From: Acidovorax_G lacteus
GTDB lineage: Bacteria; Pseudomonadota; Gammaproteobacteria; Burkholderiales; Burkholderiaceae_C
Direction of reading: 5' to 3'
Assembly (NCBI RefSeq): GCF_039540375.1
Contig: NZ_BAABEX010000007.1
Span: forward strand, 682,001-746,000
DNA length: 64,000 nucleotides
How positions within the stretch are numbered: the first letter of the stretch is position 1; every line of letters begins with the position of its first letter. The translations under genes were made by a program, and so were the position numbers. Below the pieces are notes generated by a model. That model saw only the letters and a program-made list of their open reading frames with translations, was not told the origin of the DNA and did no database searches. Below, in pieces: positions 45,256 to 53,111 of this stretch.

Positions 45256-46275
45256 TCAAGGGGCACGCTGGTACTTGTTGACCGCGCGGTTGTGTTCGTC
45301 CAGCGTGGCGCTGAAATGGCTGCTGCCATCGCCGCGCGCCACAAAGTAGAACGCCCGCGTGGCCTCGGGCTGCACGGCCGCCAGCAAGGCCGCCTTGCCG
45401 GGCATGGCAATAGGCGTGGGCGGCAGGCCCGGGCGGGTGTACGTGTTCCAGGGGGTGTCGGTGGTCAGGTCGCGGCGGCGCAGGTTGCCGTCGAACTTCT
45501 CGCCCAGGCCGTAGATCACGGTCGGGTCGGTCTGCAGCAGCATGCCCTGGCGCAGGCGGTTGACGAACACGCCGGCAATCTGGCCGCGGTCTTGCGCGCG
45601 GCCAGTTTCCTTCTCGACGATGCTGGCCAGGATCAGCGCTTCATCGGCCGAGCGCAGCGGCAGGTCGGGCAGACGCTGGGCCCAGGCGGCTTCGAGGCGC
45701 TTGTCCATCGCATGCAGCGCGCGCCGCAGCACCGCCAGGTCGCTCGCGCCTTTGGCGTAGGTGTAGGTGTCGGGGAAGAAACGGCCTTCGGGATGCACGC
45801 CCGGGCGGCCCAGCCGCTCCATGATGGCGGCGTCGGCAAGCCCGGCGGTGTCGGGCTTGAGGCCTTCTTCCCGCGCCAGTGCCTGGCGCACCTGGCGGAA
45901 GGTCCAGCCCTCGACCAGCGTCACCGCCCGCAATGCCTCCTCGCCCCGCACCAGCTTCGACAGCAGCGCCCGGGGCGTGGTACCGGCCGGAATCTCGTAG
46001 TTGCCCGCCTTGATCTGCCGGTCTTGCCCCGACAGGCGGAACCACCAGTACAGCAGCCCCGGATGCACCTGCGCACCTGCGGCAGCAACGTCGCGCGCAA
46101 TCGCGCGGGGCGAGGTGCCGGGCTCGATGGCCAGCTCCAGCGGCTCTGCAGCCTGTGTGATGGGCTGGTGCAGCCACCAGGCCACGGCACCCGCGGCGAG
46201 CAGGGCCATCACAACGATCCAAGCGAAGAAACGACGCACAACCCTGCTGCCTGTGTGTATGGAGCCGGCCATCAT
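45256..46275 (-). CDS. mltG: Endolytic murein transglycosylase MltG
   Basis: A 339-residue inner-membrane lytic transglycosylase that cuts nascent glycan strands. A single N-terminal membrane helix (FFAWIVVMALLAAGAVAWWL, about 16-35) precedes a LysM-like region (about 40-120) and a catalytic YceG domain. The catalytic Glu is in ASIVEKETG. The segment TDPTVIYGLG and the final DTPWNTYTRPGLPPTPI are family marks. The start codon is uncertain: ATG at 46275 leaves only 9 bases to the divergent ygfZ start, and a GTG at 46239 is an alternative. Confidence 0.92.
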   Translation of the reverse strand: MMAGSIHTGSRVVRRFFAWIVVMALLAAGAVAWWLHQPITQAAEPLELAIEPGTSPRAIARDVAAAGAQVHPGLLYWWFRLSGQDRQIKAGNYEIPAGTTPRALLSKLVRGEEALRAVTLVEGWTFRQVRQALAREEGLKPDTAGLADAAIMERLGRPGVHPEGRFFPDTYTYAKGASDLAVLRRALHAMDKRLEAAWAQRLPDLPLRSADEALILASIVEKETGRAQDRGQIAGVFVNRLRQGMLLQTDPTVIYGLGEKFDGNLRRRDLTTDTPWNTYTRPGLPPTPIAMPGKAALLAAVQPEATRAFYFVARGDGSSHFSATLDEHNRAVNKYQRAP

Positions 46276-46284
46276 AATTCAGGC

Positions 46285-47190
46285 ATGTTTGCACCTCTCG
46301 ACGGCGTGGCCGCGCTGTCTCACCTGGGCGTGATCCGGGTCACAGGCGAAGACGCGGCCCGATTCATCCACGGACAACTCACGCAGGACTTCGCCCTGCT
46401 CGACCCCCAGCACGCGCGTCTGGCGGGCTATCTATCGGCCAAGGGCCGCATGCTGGCCAGCATGGTGGGCTTCAAGCGCAGCGCCGACGACATCCTGCTC
46501 GTGTGCCACCGCGAGCTGGCGGCGTCCACGGCCAAGCGCCTGGCCATGTTTGTGCTGCGCGCCAAGGCGCAAGTGCGCGACGAAAGCGATCAATGGTCGC
46601 TGCACGGCCTGGCAGGCAGCGCGGTGCCCGGCGGGCCGCAGCCGCCCTGGACGCTGGCCACCCACGGCGAGGCCCGCATCGTCCATGGGTACCCGGCCGA
46701 TGGCACGCCGCTGGCGCTGCACGTGGCCCCTGCCGGATCGCCCCCGCCCGCCGGCGCGCTGCTGGATACGGCCCTGTGGGCCTGGGCTGAGGTGCGCAGC
46801 GGCGTGGCGACGGTCTCGCCCGCCGTGGCCGACCAGCTGGTGCCGCAGATGCTCAATTACGAATCCATCGGCGGCGTGAGCTTCAAAAAGGGCTGCTACC
46901 CGGGGCAGGAAGTCGTGGCGCGCAGCCAGTTCCGCGGGGCCATCAAGCGGCGCACCTACCGGGCGCTGGCGGCTGCCGTGCTGCCCGCAGGCACCGAAGT
47001 GTTCAGCCCGGCCGACCCCGAGCAACCCTGCGGTCTGGTGGTCCAGGCCGCCCCGGCCCCACACGGTGGGGCGGCGCTGCTGGTGTCGCTGCAGATCGCG
47101 GCGGCCGAAGGCCCGCTGTATGCGGGCGCAGCACCCGGTATGGCGCTGCAGATCGACAGCTTGCCCTACCCGCTGCTGGAAGACCTTTGA
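46285..47190 (+). CDS. ygfZ: Folate-binding iron-sulfur cluster assembly protein YgfZ
   Basis: A 301-residue protein of the glycine-cleavage T-protein-like family that supports repair and assembly of certain Fe-S enzymes and tRNA modification. The hallmark KGCYPGQEVVAR carries the essential Cys of the K-G-C-Y-x-G-Q-E motif. Early folate-fold segments are DAARFIHGQLTQDFALL and LSAKGRMLA. It is divergent from mltG. CATAAT at 46273-46278 lies 6 bases before the ATG, hinting at a leaderless transcript. Confidence 0.92.
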   Translation: MFAPLDGVAALSHLGVIRVTGEDAARFIHGQLTQDFALLDPQHARLAGYLSAKGRMLASMVGFKRSADDILLVCHRELAASTAKRLAMFVLRAKAQVRDESDQWSLHGLAGSAVPGGPQPPWTLATHGEARIVHGYPADGTPLALHVAPAGSPPPAGALLDTALWAWAEVRSGVATVSPAVADQLVPQMLNYESIGGVSFKKGCYPGQEVVARSQFRGAIKRRTYRALAAAVLPAGTEVFSPADPEQPCGLVVQAAPAPHGGAALLVSLQIAAAEGPLYAGAAPGMALQIDSLPYPLLEDL

Positions 47191-47237
47191 GCGCCCGCGG
47201 GGCGGCCTGGGGTGGTGTTGGGCGACGTGCCCCCAAA

Positions 47238-47306
47238 AAGCACAGCCCCAAACGGGGGCTTGTGCTTATCCCCGCTCAATAGTTTGCTACCAAATCAGTA
47301 GCAAAC
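47238..47306. repeat. Family A-related inverted-repeat cluster in a convergent gap
   Basis: Two hairpins stand side by side. AAGCACA-GCCCC and GGGGCTTGTGCTT pair with one bulge (47238-47267), and GTTTGCTAC and GTAGCAAAC pair perfectly across CAAATCA (47282-47306). The arms share the TTGTGCTT and TAGCAAA blocks of the other copies. It lies between ygfZ and the convergent fusion gene. Confidence 0.7.
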
Positions 47307-47334
47307 CAGTTGCCGCGGCCTCCTGCCGCCATCC

Positions 47335-48207
47335 TCACAGTGCCCGTGCCATCGGCACATGCAGCAGACCCGCTTCGACATAGGACTCGCCGGTGACGGC
47401 AAAGCCCGCGCGCTCGTAAAAGCCCTGGGCGCTGGCCTGGGCGTGCAGTTCCACGCTGCGGTCGCCGCGCTCGCGTGCGGACTGCACGAGCGCATCGAGC
47501 ACCCGCAACCCCCAGCCCGATCCGCGCAGCGAGCGATCCACCGCCATACGGCCAATGCGCCCCAGGCCGGGTGCAGGCTGCAACAGCCGGCCCGTGGCCA
47601 CGGCCATGCCCAGGCGGTTGTAGACCACAGCGTGGCGGGCGGTGGCGTCCAGGGCGTCGGCCTCCACCTCGGGCGCAATGCCCTGCTCGCGCACGAACAC
47701 GGCCGTGCGTACGCGGGCGGCGTCGCGGCCCAGTGCGTGCCAGTCGCCGCTGCGCACCTCCACCACATCGGCCCCGGCTTCGTAGCCCTCAAACAGCGCG
47801 CGCAAGGCCGGTGGCACGGGGCGCGAGGTCTGCGTGTGCGGGTCGGCAAACACGTACAGCAATTCGCCCGACACGAGCAGCCGGTCGCCCGCGAAGATGC
47901 CGCCCTCGAACAGGCAGGACGAGTTGCCGATGCGCGCACAGCGCAGGCCCACGTCCAGCGTGTCGTCGAGTCGGGCCGACGCGTGGTATTCGAGCGTGGC
48001 CTTCTTCACGTACATCTCGCCGCCCAGCACCTCCATCGAGGCCTCGTAGGGCAGCGCGAGCGCCCGCCAGTACTCGGACATGGCCGTGTCCAGGTACGTG
48101 AGGTAGTGGCCGTTGAAGACGATTTTCTGCATGTCCACCTCGGCCCAGCGCACACGCAGGCGCAGGAACGAACGGAAGGCAGCACGGGACGGGGCAGCAG
48201 CCGGCAT
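47335..48207 (-). CDS. Fusion of YbgC-type acyl-CoA thioesterase and GNAT acetyltransferase
   Basis: A 290-residue two-domain protein. Residues about 12-145 form a hotdog thioesterase domain (RWAEVDMQKIVFNGHYLTYLD, with an Asp but F-N-G-H-Y instead of the usual Y-x-G-H-V-N). Residues about 155-290 form an acetyltransferase domain of ElaA type: VRTAVFVREQGIAPEVEADALD, then GRIGRMAVDRSLRGSGWGLRVL, then FYERAGF. Together they could hydrolyse acyl-CoA and acetylate an amine, but the substrates are unknown. It overlaps the esterase gene behind it by three bases. Confidence 0.85.
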   Translation of the reverse strand: MPAAAPSRAAFRSFLRLRVRWAEVDMQKIVFNGHYLTYLDTAMSEYWRALALPYEASMEVLGGEMYVKKATLEYHASARLDDTLDVGLRCARIGNSSCLFEGGIFAGDRLLVSGELLYVFADPHTQTSRPVPPALRALFEGYEAGADVVEVRSGDWHALGRDAARVRTAVFVREQGIAPEVEADALDATARHAVVYNRLGMAVATGRLLQPAPGLGRIGRMAVDRSLRGSGWGLRVLDALVQSARERGDRSVELHAQASAQGFYERAGFAVTGESYVEAGLLHVPMARAL

Positions 48208-49178
48208 CAGGACTCCAGGGCAAACGCGCGCCGCAGGGCCGCTGCGGCATCGGCATGGGCCTGCCGCGCTTCGGGGATGGCACGGCCCATTTTGATGAAT
48301 TCGTGGGTCACACCGCGGTAGATCTCCAGGTCCACCGCCACGCCCGCAGCGCGCAGCTTGTCGGCGTAGTCGATGCCTTCGTCCACCAACGGATCGCATT
48401 CGGCCAGGCCTATCCAGGCCGGGGCCACGCCGTCCACGTCGGGCGCATTCAGCGGTGCAAAGCGCCAGTCTTCACGCTGCTGCGGGCCCTGTACATAGTG
48501 CGCAAAGAACCACTCGATGGCCGCGGCTTCCAGCACCAAACCTTCGGCGTAGGTGCTGTGCGAAGGCGTGTCCTGGTGCGCGGTGCAGCCCGGGTAGAAC
48601 AAGAGCTGCAGCGCCAGCGGCAGGCCCCGGTCGCGCGCCAGGATGGCGTTGACCGCGGCCAGCGTGCCACCCGCGCTGTCGCCACCCACGGCCAGGCGCG
48701 CGGGGTCGGCGCCCAGCTGCGCCGCGTGGGCCGCCAGCCACGCCAGGGCGTCCCAGGCGTCGTCGCTGGCCGTCGGAAAGCGGTGTTCGGGCGCCAGGCG
48801 GTAGTCGAGCGACACCACCATCGCGCCCGACAGGCGCGCCAGCTCGCGGCACAGCACATCGTGCGTGGCGATGCTGCCCACCGTGAAGCCGCCGCCGTGC
48901 AGGTACAGCAGCAGCGGCAGGCCCGCAGCGGTGCTGGGCGCGTACAGGCGAGCGCGCAGCCGGGAGCCGTCACGCGCGGGCAGGTCGAAATCTTCGACCC
49001 GCGGGAGTGTGGCCACCGGCACTTCGAGCACGCCCGCCCCCGCCTCATAAGCGCGGCGTGCTTCGGCCGGCGTGCGCGTGTGCAGCGGCGGATGCCCTGC
49101 GCGCGCCATGCGGTCCAGCACGCTGCGCATCGCGGGCGTGAGGCGGGTGAGGTGGATGGACGGATGGCGCTGCGTCAC
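48207..49178 (-). CDS. Alpha/beta hydrolase of the hormone-sensitive lipase family
   Basis: A 323-residue esterase. It has the HSL-family oxyanion motif HGGGF (in LLYLHGGGFTVGS), the nucleophile GDSAGG, the acid Asp in ECDPLVDEG, and the final His in GVTHEFIKMGRA. Translation seems to begin at GTG (49178). Members hydrolyse short-chain esters or lactones. It is coupled to the YbgC-GNAT fusion gene by a three-base overlap. Confidence 0.9.
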   Translation of the reverse strand: MTQRHPSIHLTRLTPAMRSVLDRMARAGHPPLHTRTPAEARRAYEAGAGVLEVPVATLPRVEDFDLPARDGSRLRARLYAPSTAAGLPLLLYLHGGGFTVGSIATHDVLCRELARLSGAMVVSLDYRLAPEHRFPTASDDAWDALAWLAAHAAQLGADPARLAVGGDSAGGTLAAVNAILARDRGLPLALQLLFYPGCTAHQDTPSHSTYAEGLVLEAAAIEWFFAHYVQGPQQREDWRFAPLNAPDVDGVAPAWIGLAECDPLVDEGIDYADKLRAAGVAVDLEIYRGVTHEFIKMGRAIPEARQAHADAAAALRRAFALES

Positions 49179-49197
49179 GCGAGAACCCCTTGCGCCG

Positions 49198-50067
49198 TCA
49201 CTTGAACTGCACGCGCACCGGCGCAGCGCCGGGTAGGCCGTCGTAGGTCACCGTCACGCTCTGACCCGCCTTGGGCGGCAGCAGCGGCGAAAACGAGCCC
49301 AAGCTCAGCAGATCGCCCGGCTTGAGCGTGATGCCCTCCTTGGCCAGCGCTTCGGCCAGCCACACCACGGCGTTCAGCGGATGTTCGAGGATGTCGGAGC
49401 CCTTGCCGCCCCCCAGGCGCGCGCCGCTGCCGTCGGTGAGCGACACGTTCATGTCGCGCAGCGCATCCAGCAGCACATAGCGCTCGGCGCGGTAGGCCGG
49501 AATGGCGAGCGGTGCTCCGGCCACGCCCAGGCGTGCGCCCACGTTGATGGCGGCCACACCCGCGCCATTGAGCTGCGGGGGGGCCTGCACCACCAGGTCG
49601 GGAAGTTCGATAAACGGGATCACCTGGTCGATGGCGTCCAGCACCTCGGCCGGCGTGCGCGCCCGGTGGATGGCGCTGCTGCGCACGCGCACGAGCATGT
49701 CGGCTTCAAACAGCGGGCGCGCGCCGAAGGCAGCCTCGACCGTGGCCCCATTGGCCAGCACCATGCCCTCGTACAGCACGCCCCACACCGGCTTGTCGGT
49801 GTTGAAGCGCTTTTGCACGGCCGGGTTGGTGAGCCCGGCCTTGTAGCCGATGACCTTGCCCAAGCGCGGCGCAAGCGCGGCGTTGAGCTTGGCGCGGGTG
49901 CAGGCGCCATCAGCATCGCTGAGGTTTTGTGGGTTGGGGGCAGGCGTGCGGGCCATGTAGTGGCCTGCAAGCTCGGTGACCTGGGCATCGGTCAGGCAGG
50001 CGGCGTGGGCGCTTGTCACGCAAGCGACGGCCCAGGCCGCGGCCAGCAGGGTGCGGGGGTGCTTCAT
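49198..50067 (-). CDS. Exported hydratase-like protein of the 2-keto-4-pentenoate hydratase/FAH family
   Basis: A 289-residue protein. The core (about 75-285) follows the MhpD/FAH-like hydratase fold: VIGYKAGLTNPAVQKRF, then LFEADMLVRV, then IPFIELPDLV, then GITLKPGDLLSLGSFSPLLPPKAGQ. Unlike the usual cytosolic enzymes it starts with a clear signal peptide (LLAAAWAVACVTSAHA, residues 7-22). The mature part holds only two cysteines (24 and 56), which could form a disulfide. Its substrate is unknown. The start at 50067 is chosen because it gives the signal peptide. Confidence 0.8.
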   Translation of the reverse strand: MKHPRTLLAAAWAVACVTSAHAACLTDAQVTELAGHYMARTPAPNPQNLSDADGACTRAKLNAALAPRLGKVIGYKAGLTNPAVQKRFNTDKPVWGVLYEGMVLANGATVEAAFGARPLFEADMLVRVRSSAIHRARTPAEVLDAIDQVIPFIELPDLVVQAPPQLNGAGVAAINVGARLGVAGAPLAIPAYRAERYVLLDALRDMNVSLTDGSGARLGGGKGSDILEHPLNAVVWLAEALAKEGITLKPGDLLSLGSFSPLLPPKAGQSVTVTYDGLPGAAPVRVQFK

Positions 50068-50232
50068 GTTCGTCTCCGGTTGTACAGTGTGCGCAATGGC
50101 CGGGGCGGCGTCCGCGCCTGCGCGACAGCCCCCCGTGGCCGGCCGCGGGTGTCGTGTCTCCCTCCCCCGGCGCAGCCAATCGTAGCCGCATGCGCAGCGC
50201 TGTGCGCAGTGCCCAACCCTTTGCTCCGGACC

Positions 50233-51369
50233 ATGGCCCTCATCTACTACGTCACCCAGATCCAGTTCGACTTTGGCGCTGTGCAACTGCTGCGCCAGGA
50301 ATGCGCGCGCGTGGGCATCACGCGGCCCCTGGTGGTTACCGACGCCGGCGTGCGCGCCGCAGGCGTGCTGCAGAAGGCGTTGGATGCGCTGGGCGATCTG
50401 CCCCATGCCGTATTCGATCAAACCCCGTCGAACCCCACCGAAGCCGCCGTGCGTGCGGCCACCGCGCTGTACCACGCGCAGGGCTGCGACGGCCTGATCG
50501 CCGTGGGCGGCGGCTCGGCCATCGACTGCGCCAAGGGCATCGCGATTGCGGCCACGCACGAGGGACCGCTTACCCACTACGCCACCATCGAAGGCGGCTC
50601 ACCGCGCATCACCGAGCGGGCGGCGCCCCTGATCGCCGTGCCCACGACCAGCGGCACGGGCAGCGAGGTGGCGCGCGGCGCGATCATCATCGTGGATGAC
50701 CACCGCAAGCTGGGCTTTCACTCCTGGAACCTGGTGCCCAAGGCCGCCATCTGCGACCCTGAGCTCACGCTGGGCCTGCCGCCGCTGCTGACCGCCGCGA
50801 CCGGCATGGACGCCATTGCGCACTGCATGGAAACCTTCATGTCGTCCGCCTTCAACCCGCCGGCCGACGGCATTGCGCTGGATGGGCTCACGCGCGGCTG
50901 GGCGCACATCGTGCCCGCCACGCAGAACGGTGCCGACCGCGAGGCCCGCCGCCAGATGATGAGCGCGAGCATGCAGGGCGCGATGGCCTTCCAGAAGGGC
51001 CTGGGCTGCGTGCACAGCCTGAGCCACAGCCTGGGTGGCATCAACCCACGCCTGCACCACGGCACGCTCAATGCCCTGTTCCTGCCCGCCGTGGTGCGCT
51101 TCAACGCCGACTGCGACAGCGTGCGCGCCGACCGCCGCCTGGAGCGCATGGCCCACGCCATGGGCCTGGGCTCGGCCAGCGACATCCCCGAGGCCATCCG
51201 CGACCTCAATGCCCGTCTGGGCCTGCCCACCGGGCTGGCCGCGCTGGGCGTGACGCCCGACGTGTTCGACGACGTGATCCGCGGCGCACTGGCCGACCAC
51301 TGCCACAAGACCAACCCGCGCCTGGCCAGCGCCGACGACTACCGCGCGATGCTGCACGCCTCTCTGTAA
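50233..51369 (+). CDS. Iron-containing alcohol dehydrogenase
   Basis: A 378-residue group III dehydrogenase. The NAD-binding motif GGGSAIDCAKGIAI (about residues 94-107) and VPTTSGTGSEVARGAI are clear. The metal-ligand His residues lie in GMDAIAHCMETFMS and GCVHSLSHSLGGI, with a further one in RLHHGTLNA. Such enzymes oxidise primary alcohols or reduce aldehydes, and some act on 4-hydroxybutyrate or lactaldehyde. It is divergent from the exported hydratase-like gene. The ATG at 50233 starts the characteristic MALIYYVTQIQFDFG. Confidence 0.9.
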   Translation: MALIYYVTQIQFDFGAVQLLRQECARVGITRPLVVTDAGVRAAGVLQKALDALGDLPHAVFDQTPSNPTEAAVRAATALYHAQGCDGLIAVGGGSAIDCAKGIAIAATHEGPLTHYATIEGGSPRITERAAPLIAVPTTSGTGSEVARGAIIIVDDHRKLGFHSWNLVPKAAICDPELTLGLPPLLTAATGMDAIAHCMETFMSSAFNPPADGIALDGLTRGWAHIVPATQNGADREARRQMMSASMQGAMAFQKGLGCVHSLSHSLGGINPRLHHGTLNALFLPAVVRFNADCDSVRADRRLERMAHAMGLGSASDIPEAIRDLNARLGLPTGLAALGVTPDVFDDVIRGALADHCHKTNPRLASADDYRAMLHASL

Positions 51370-51414
51370 AGCGGCCTGCGCGGGCGCCACAGGCCCGGTG
51401 CGGTATCGCACAAT

Positions 51415-51441
51415 GGTAACGAAAGGCTACACTTCGTTACC
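51415..51441 (+). promoter_or_regulatory. Perfect 9-9-9 inverted repeat
   Basis: GGTAACGAA and TTCGTTACC flank a 9-base spacer, 48 bases before the ATG of the HAMP-PAS protein. The symmetry and AT-containing arms suggest an operator for a dimeric regulator, which is not identified. Confidence 0.5.
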
Positions 51442-51489
51442 GCCGTGCCCCCCCCTGCTGCACGGCCTGCTGCGGAGCCGCCCCCACCC

Positions 51490-52914
51490 ATGCGCGGAAT
51501 CGATTTCAAGACCTGGCTGACGCAGGGCACCTACCCGCGTCTGCTGGGCCCTGTGCTGCTCATCATCGTGCTCGTCACGGTGGTGCGTTACCACACGCTT
51601 GTCACCACCGAAACGCAGGAAGCCCAGCAGCGGGCCGAGGTGGAGGTGGGCCGCATTGCACAAGCCCTGGGCCCGATGCTGGCGCAGCGCCAGGCAGAAG
51701 GCCCAGCGGTGCAGGCAGAGCTGCTGCGCGAGGCATCCTGGTCGCTCCAACCCCATGTGCAAGAGCTGCTCTGGCAGGCACCGGGCCAGGCGCCGGTGCG
51801 CTGGGCCGCGCAGCCACTGCACCCGCTGGCGCCCGATTGGTTCATCGACTTTGCCGGCATCCAGCCGCCGCGCAGGCACCTGGCACAGCTGCTGCCCGAT
51901 GGCCGCACGGCCCGGCTCACCGTGGCCCTGCAGCCTGGCCCGGTGGCCGATCCGGTGTGGCGCACAGTGGTCGGGCAGGCCCGGCTGACCACGCTCAACA
52001 TTCTGGTGATCCTGGTGCTGTTGACGCTCCTGCTGCGTGCCAATGCCCGCCTGCTGCACCGCTTGCGCGAGGCCACCGACCAGTTTCGGCAAGGGCGTCT
52101 GGATGTGCGCATGCCGGTGCAAGGCACGCTCGAAGCCCAGGCGGTGTCGCGCACCTTCAACGACATGGCGGGCAAGGTGCAATCGCTCGTGCTGTCGCTG
52201 CACGACACCCAGCGCCAGCAAAGCGAGCAACTGCACCTGACCCGGGAGCTCATCGACGCCCTGCCGTGGCCCCTGGTGATGCGAGGCGCAGACGGTGAGG
52301 TGCGTGCGACCAATCAGGCCTGGCATCGCCTGATGGAAGCTGCGGGCAGCGCGGCCGAACGCATCGTGGCCCTGCAGTCGGTGCGAAGCCACCTGGACCC
52401 GAGCGACCCGGTCGAGCTGCAACTGCCCGGGCAAGCGCCGCGCTACATGGCCTGCCACCATGCCCCGCTGCGGGCCGTGGAAGGCACCCCTGCGGGCACG
52501 CTGTGCACGATCACCGACGTCACCCCGCAGGTACAGGCACAGGAACTGACCGACGCTCTTTCCCAGCGCCTGAACATCTGGTGGGAGCACGGCAGCGACC
52601 CACTGCTGGCGCTGGACGCGCATGGCCGGGTGCTGCGCACCAACCCGGCCGCAGCGGCCCTGTGGCCCGCCCCCGCCACGCCCGACGGCCGCGCACTGCG
52701 TGAACTGCTGGGCCCGGCAGATCCTGTGCAACGCGTACTCGAACGGGTGGCGCAGGCCGCCTCCGGCGCGACAGCCGACACGCTGGACGGGCTGGCCGTG
52801 CGGCCCATCCCTGGCGGGCCGGTACAGCCGCAACGGCTGACGGCCCACTGGCTGCCCGCTGTGGCACCCGATACGCCCGAGCGCGGCTGGCTACTGCTGC
52901 GCCCTGCTGCCTAA
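51490..52914 (+). CDS. Membrane sensor protein: periplasmic domain, HAMP and two PAS domains, no output domain
   Basis: A 474-residue protein. Two membrane helices (LLGPVLLIIVLVTVVRY, about 18-34, and LNILVILVLLTLLLRA, about 165-180) surround a periplasmic sensor domain. A HAMP domain follows (LREATDQFRQGRLDVRMPV). Two PAS-like domains come next (LIDALPWPLVMRGADGEVRATNQAW and GSDPLLALDAHGRVLRTNPAAAALW). The chain stops after the second PAS. There is no kinase, GGDEF or EAL domain and no partner gene directly behind. An upstream GTG at 51445 would add an Ala/Pro-rich leader and is less likely. Confidence 0.82.
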   Translation: MRGIDFKTWLTQGTYPRLLGPVLLIIVLVTVVRYHTLVTTETQEAQQRAEVEVGRIAQALGPMLAQRQAEGPAVQAELLREASWSLQPHVQELLWQAPGQAPVRWAAQPLHPLAPDWFIDFAGIQPPRRHLAQLLPDGRTARLTVALQPGPVADPVWRTVVGQARLTTLNILVILVLLTLLLRANARLLHRLREATDQFRQGRLDVRMPVQGTLEAQAVSRTFNDMAGKVQSLVLSLHDTQRQQSEQLHLTRELIDALPWPLVMRGADGEVRATNQAWHRLMEAAGSAAERIVALQSVRSHLDPSDPVELQLPGQAPRYMACHHAPLRAVEGTPAGTLCTITDVTPQVQAQELTDALSQRLNIWWEHGSDPLLALDAHGRVLRTNPAAAALWPAPATPDGRALRELLGPADPVQRVLERVAQAASGATADTLDGLAVRPIPGGPVQPQRLTAHWLPAVAPDTPERGWLLLRPAA

Positions 52915-53111
52915 GACGGCCCACCGGGCCTGCGTCGCGGGCTCGGGAAGCTCTGCACAACGCCCTGCGGTCTGCGCAGGCACGGCATCGGGCGGCCCGC
53001 TGCGTTGCGTTTCGTGCCCATCGCGCGGCTGTGGGCTGCAAAAAGCGCCTTGCGATCCATCCCGACCCGCACCTGCGCACCCTCGCCAGGATGATGCAGA
53101 GCGTCCCTCGG

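Noticed and set aside
51445..51489. GTG start for the HAMP-PAS protein
   Set aside because: It would add a Pro/Ala-rich leader with no ribosome-binding site; the ATG at 51490 opens directly into the first membrane segment.
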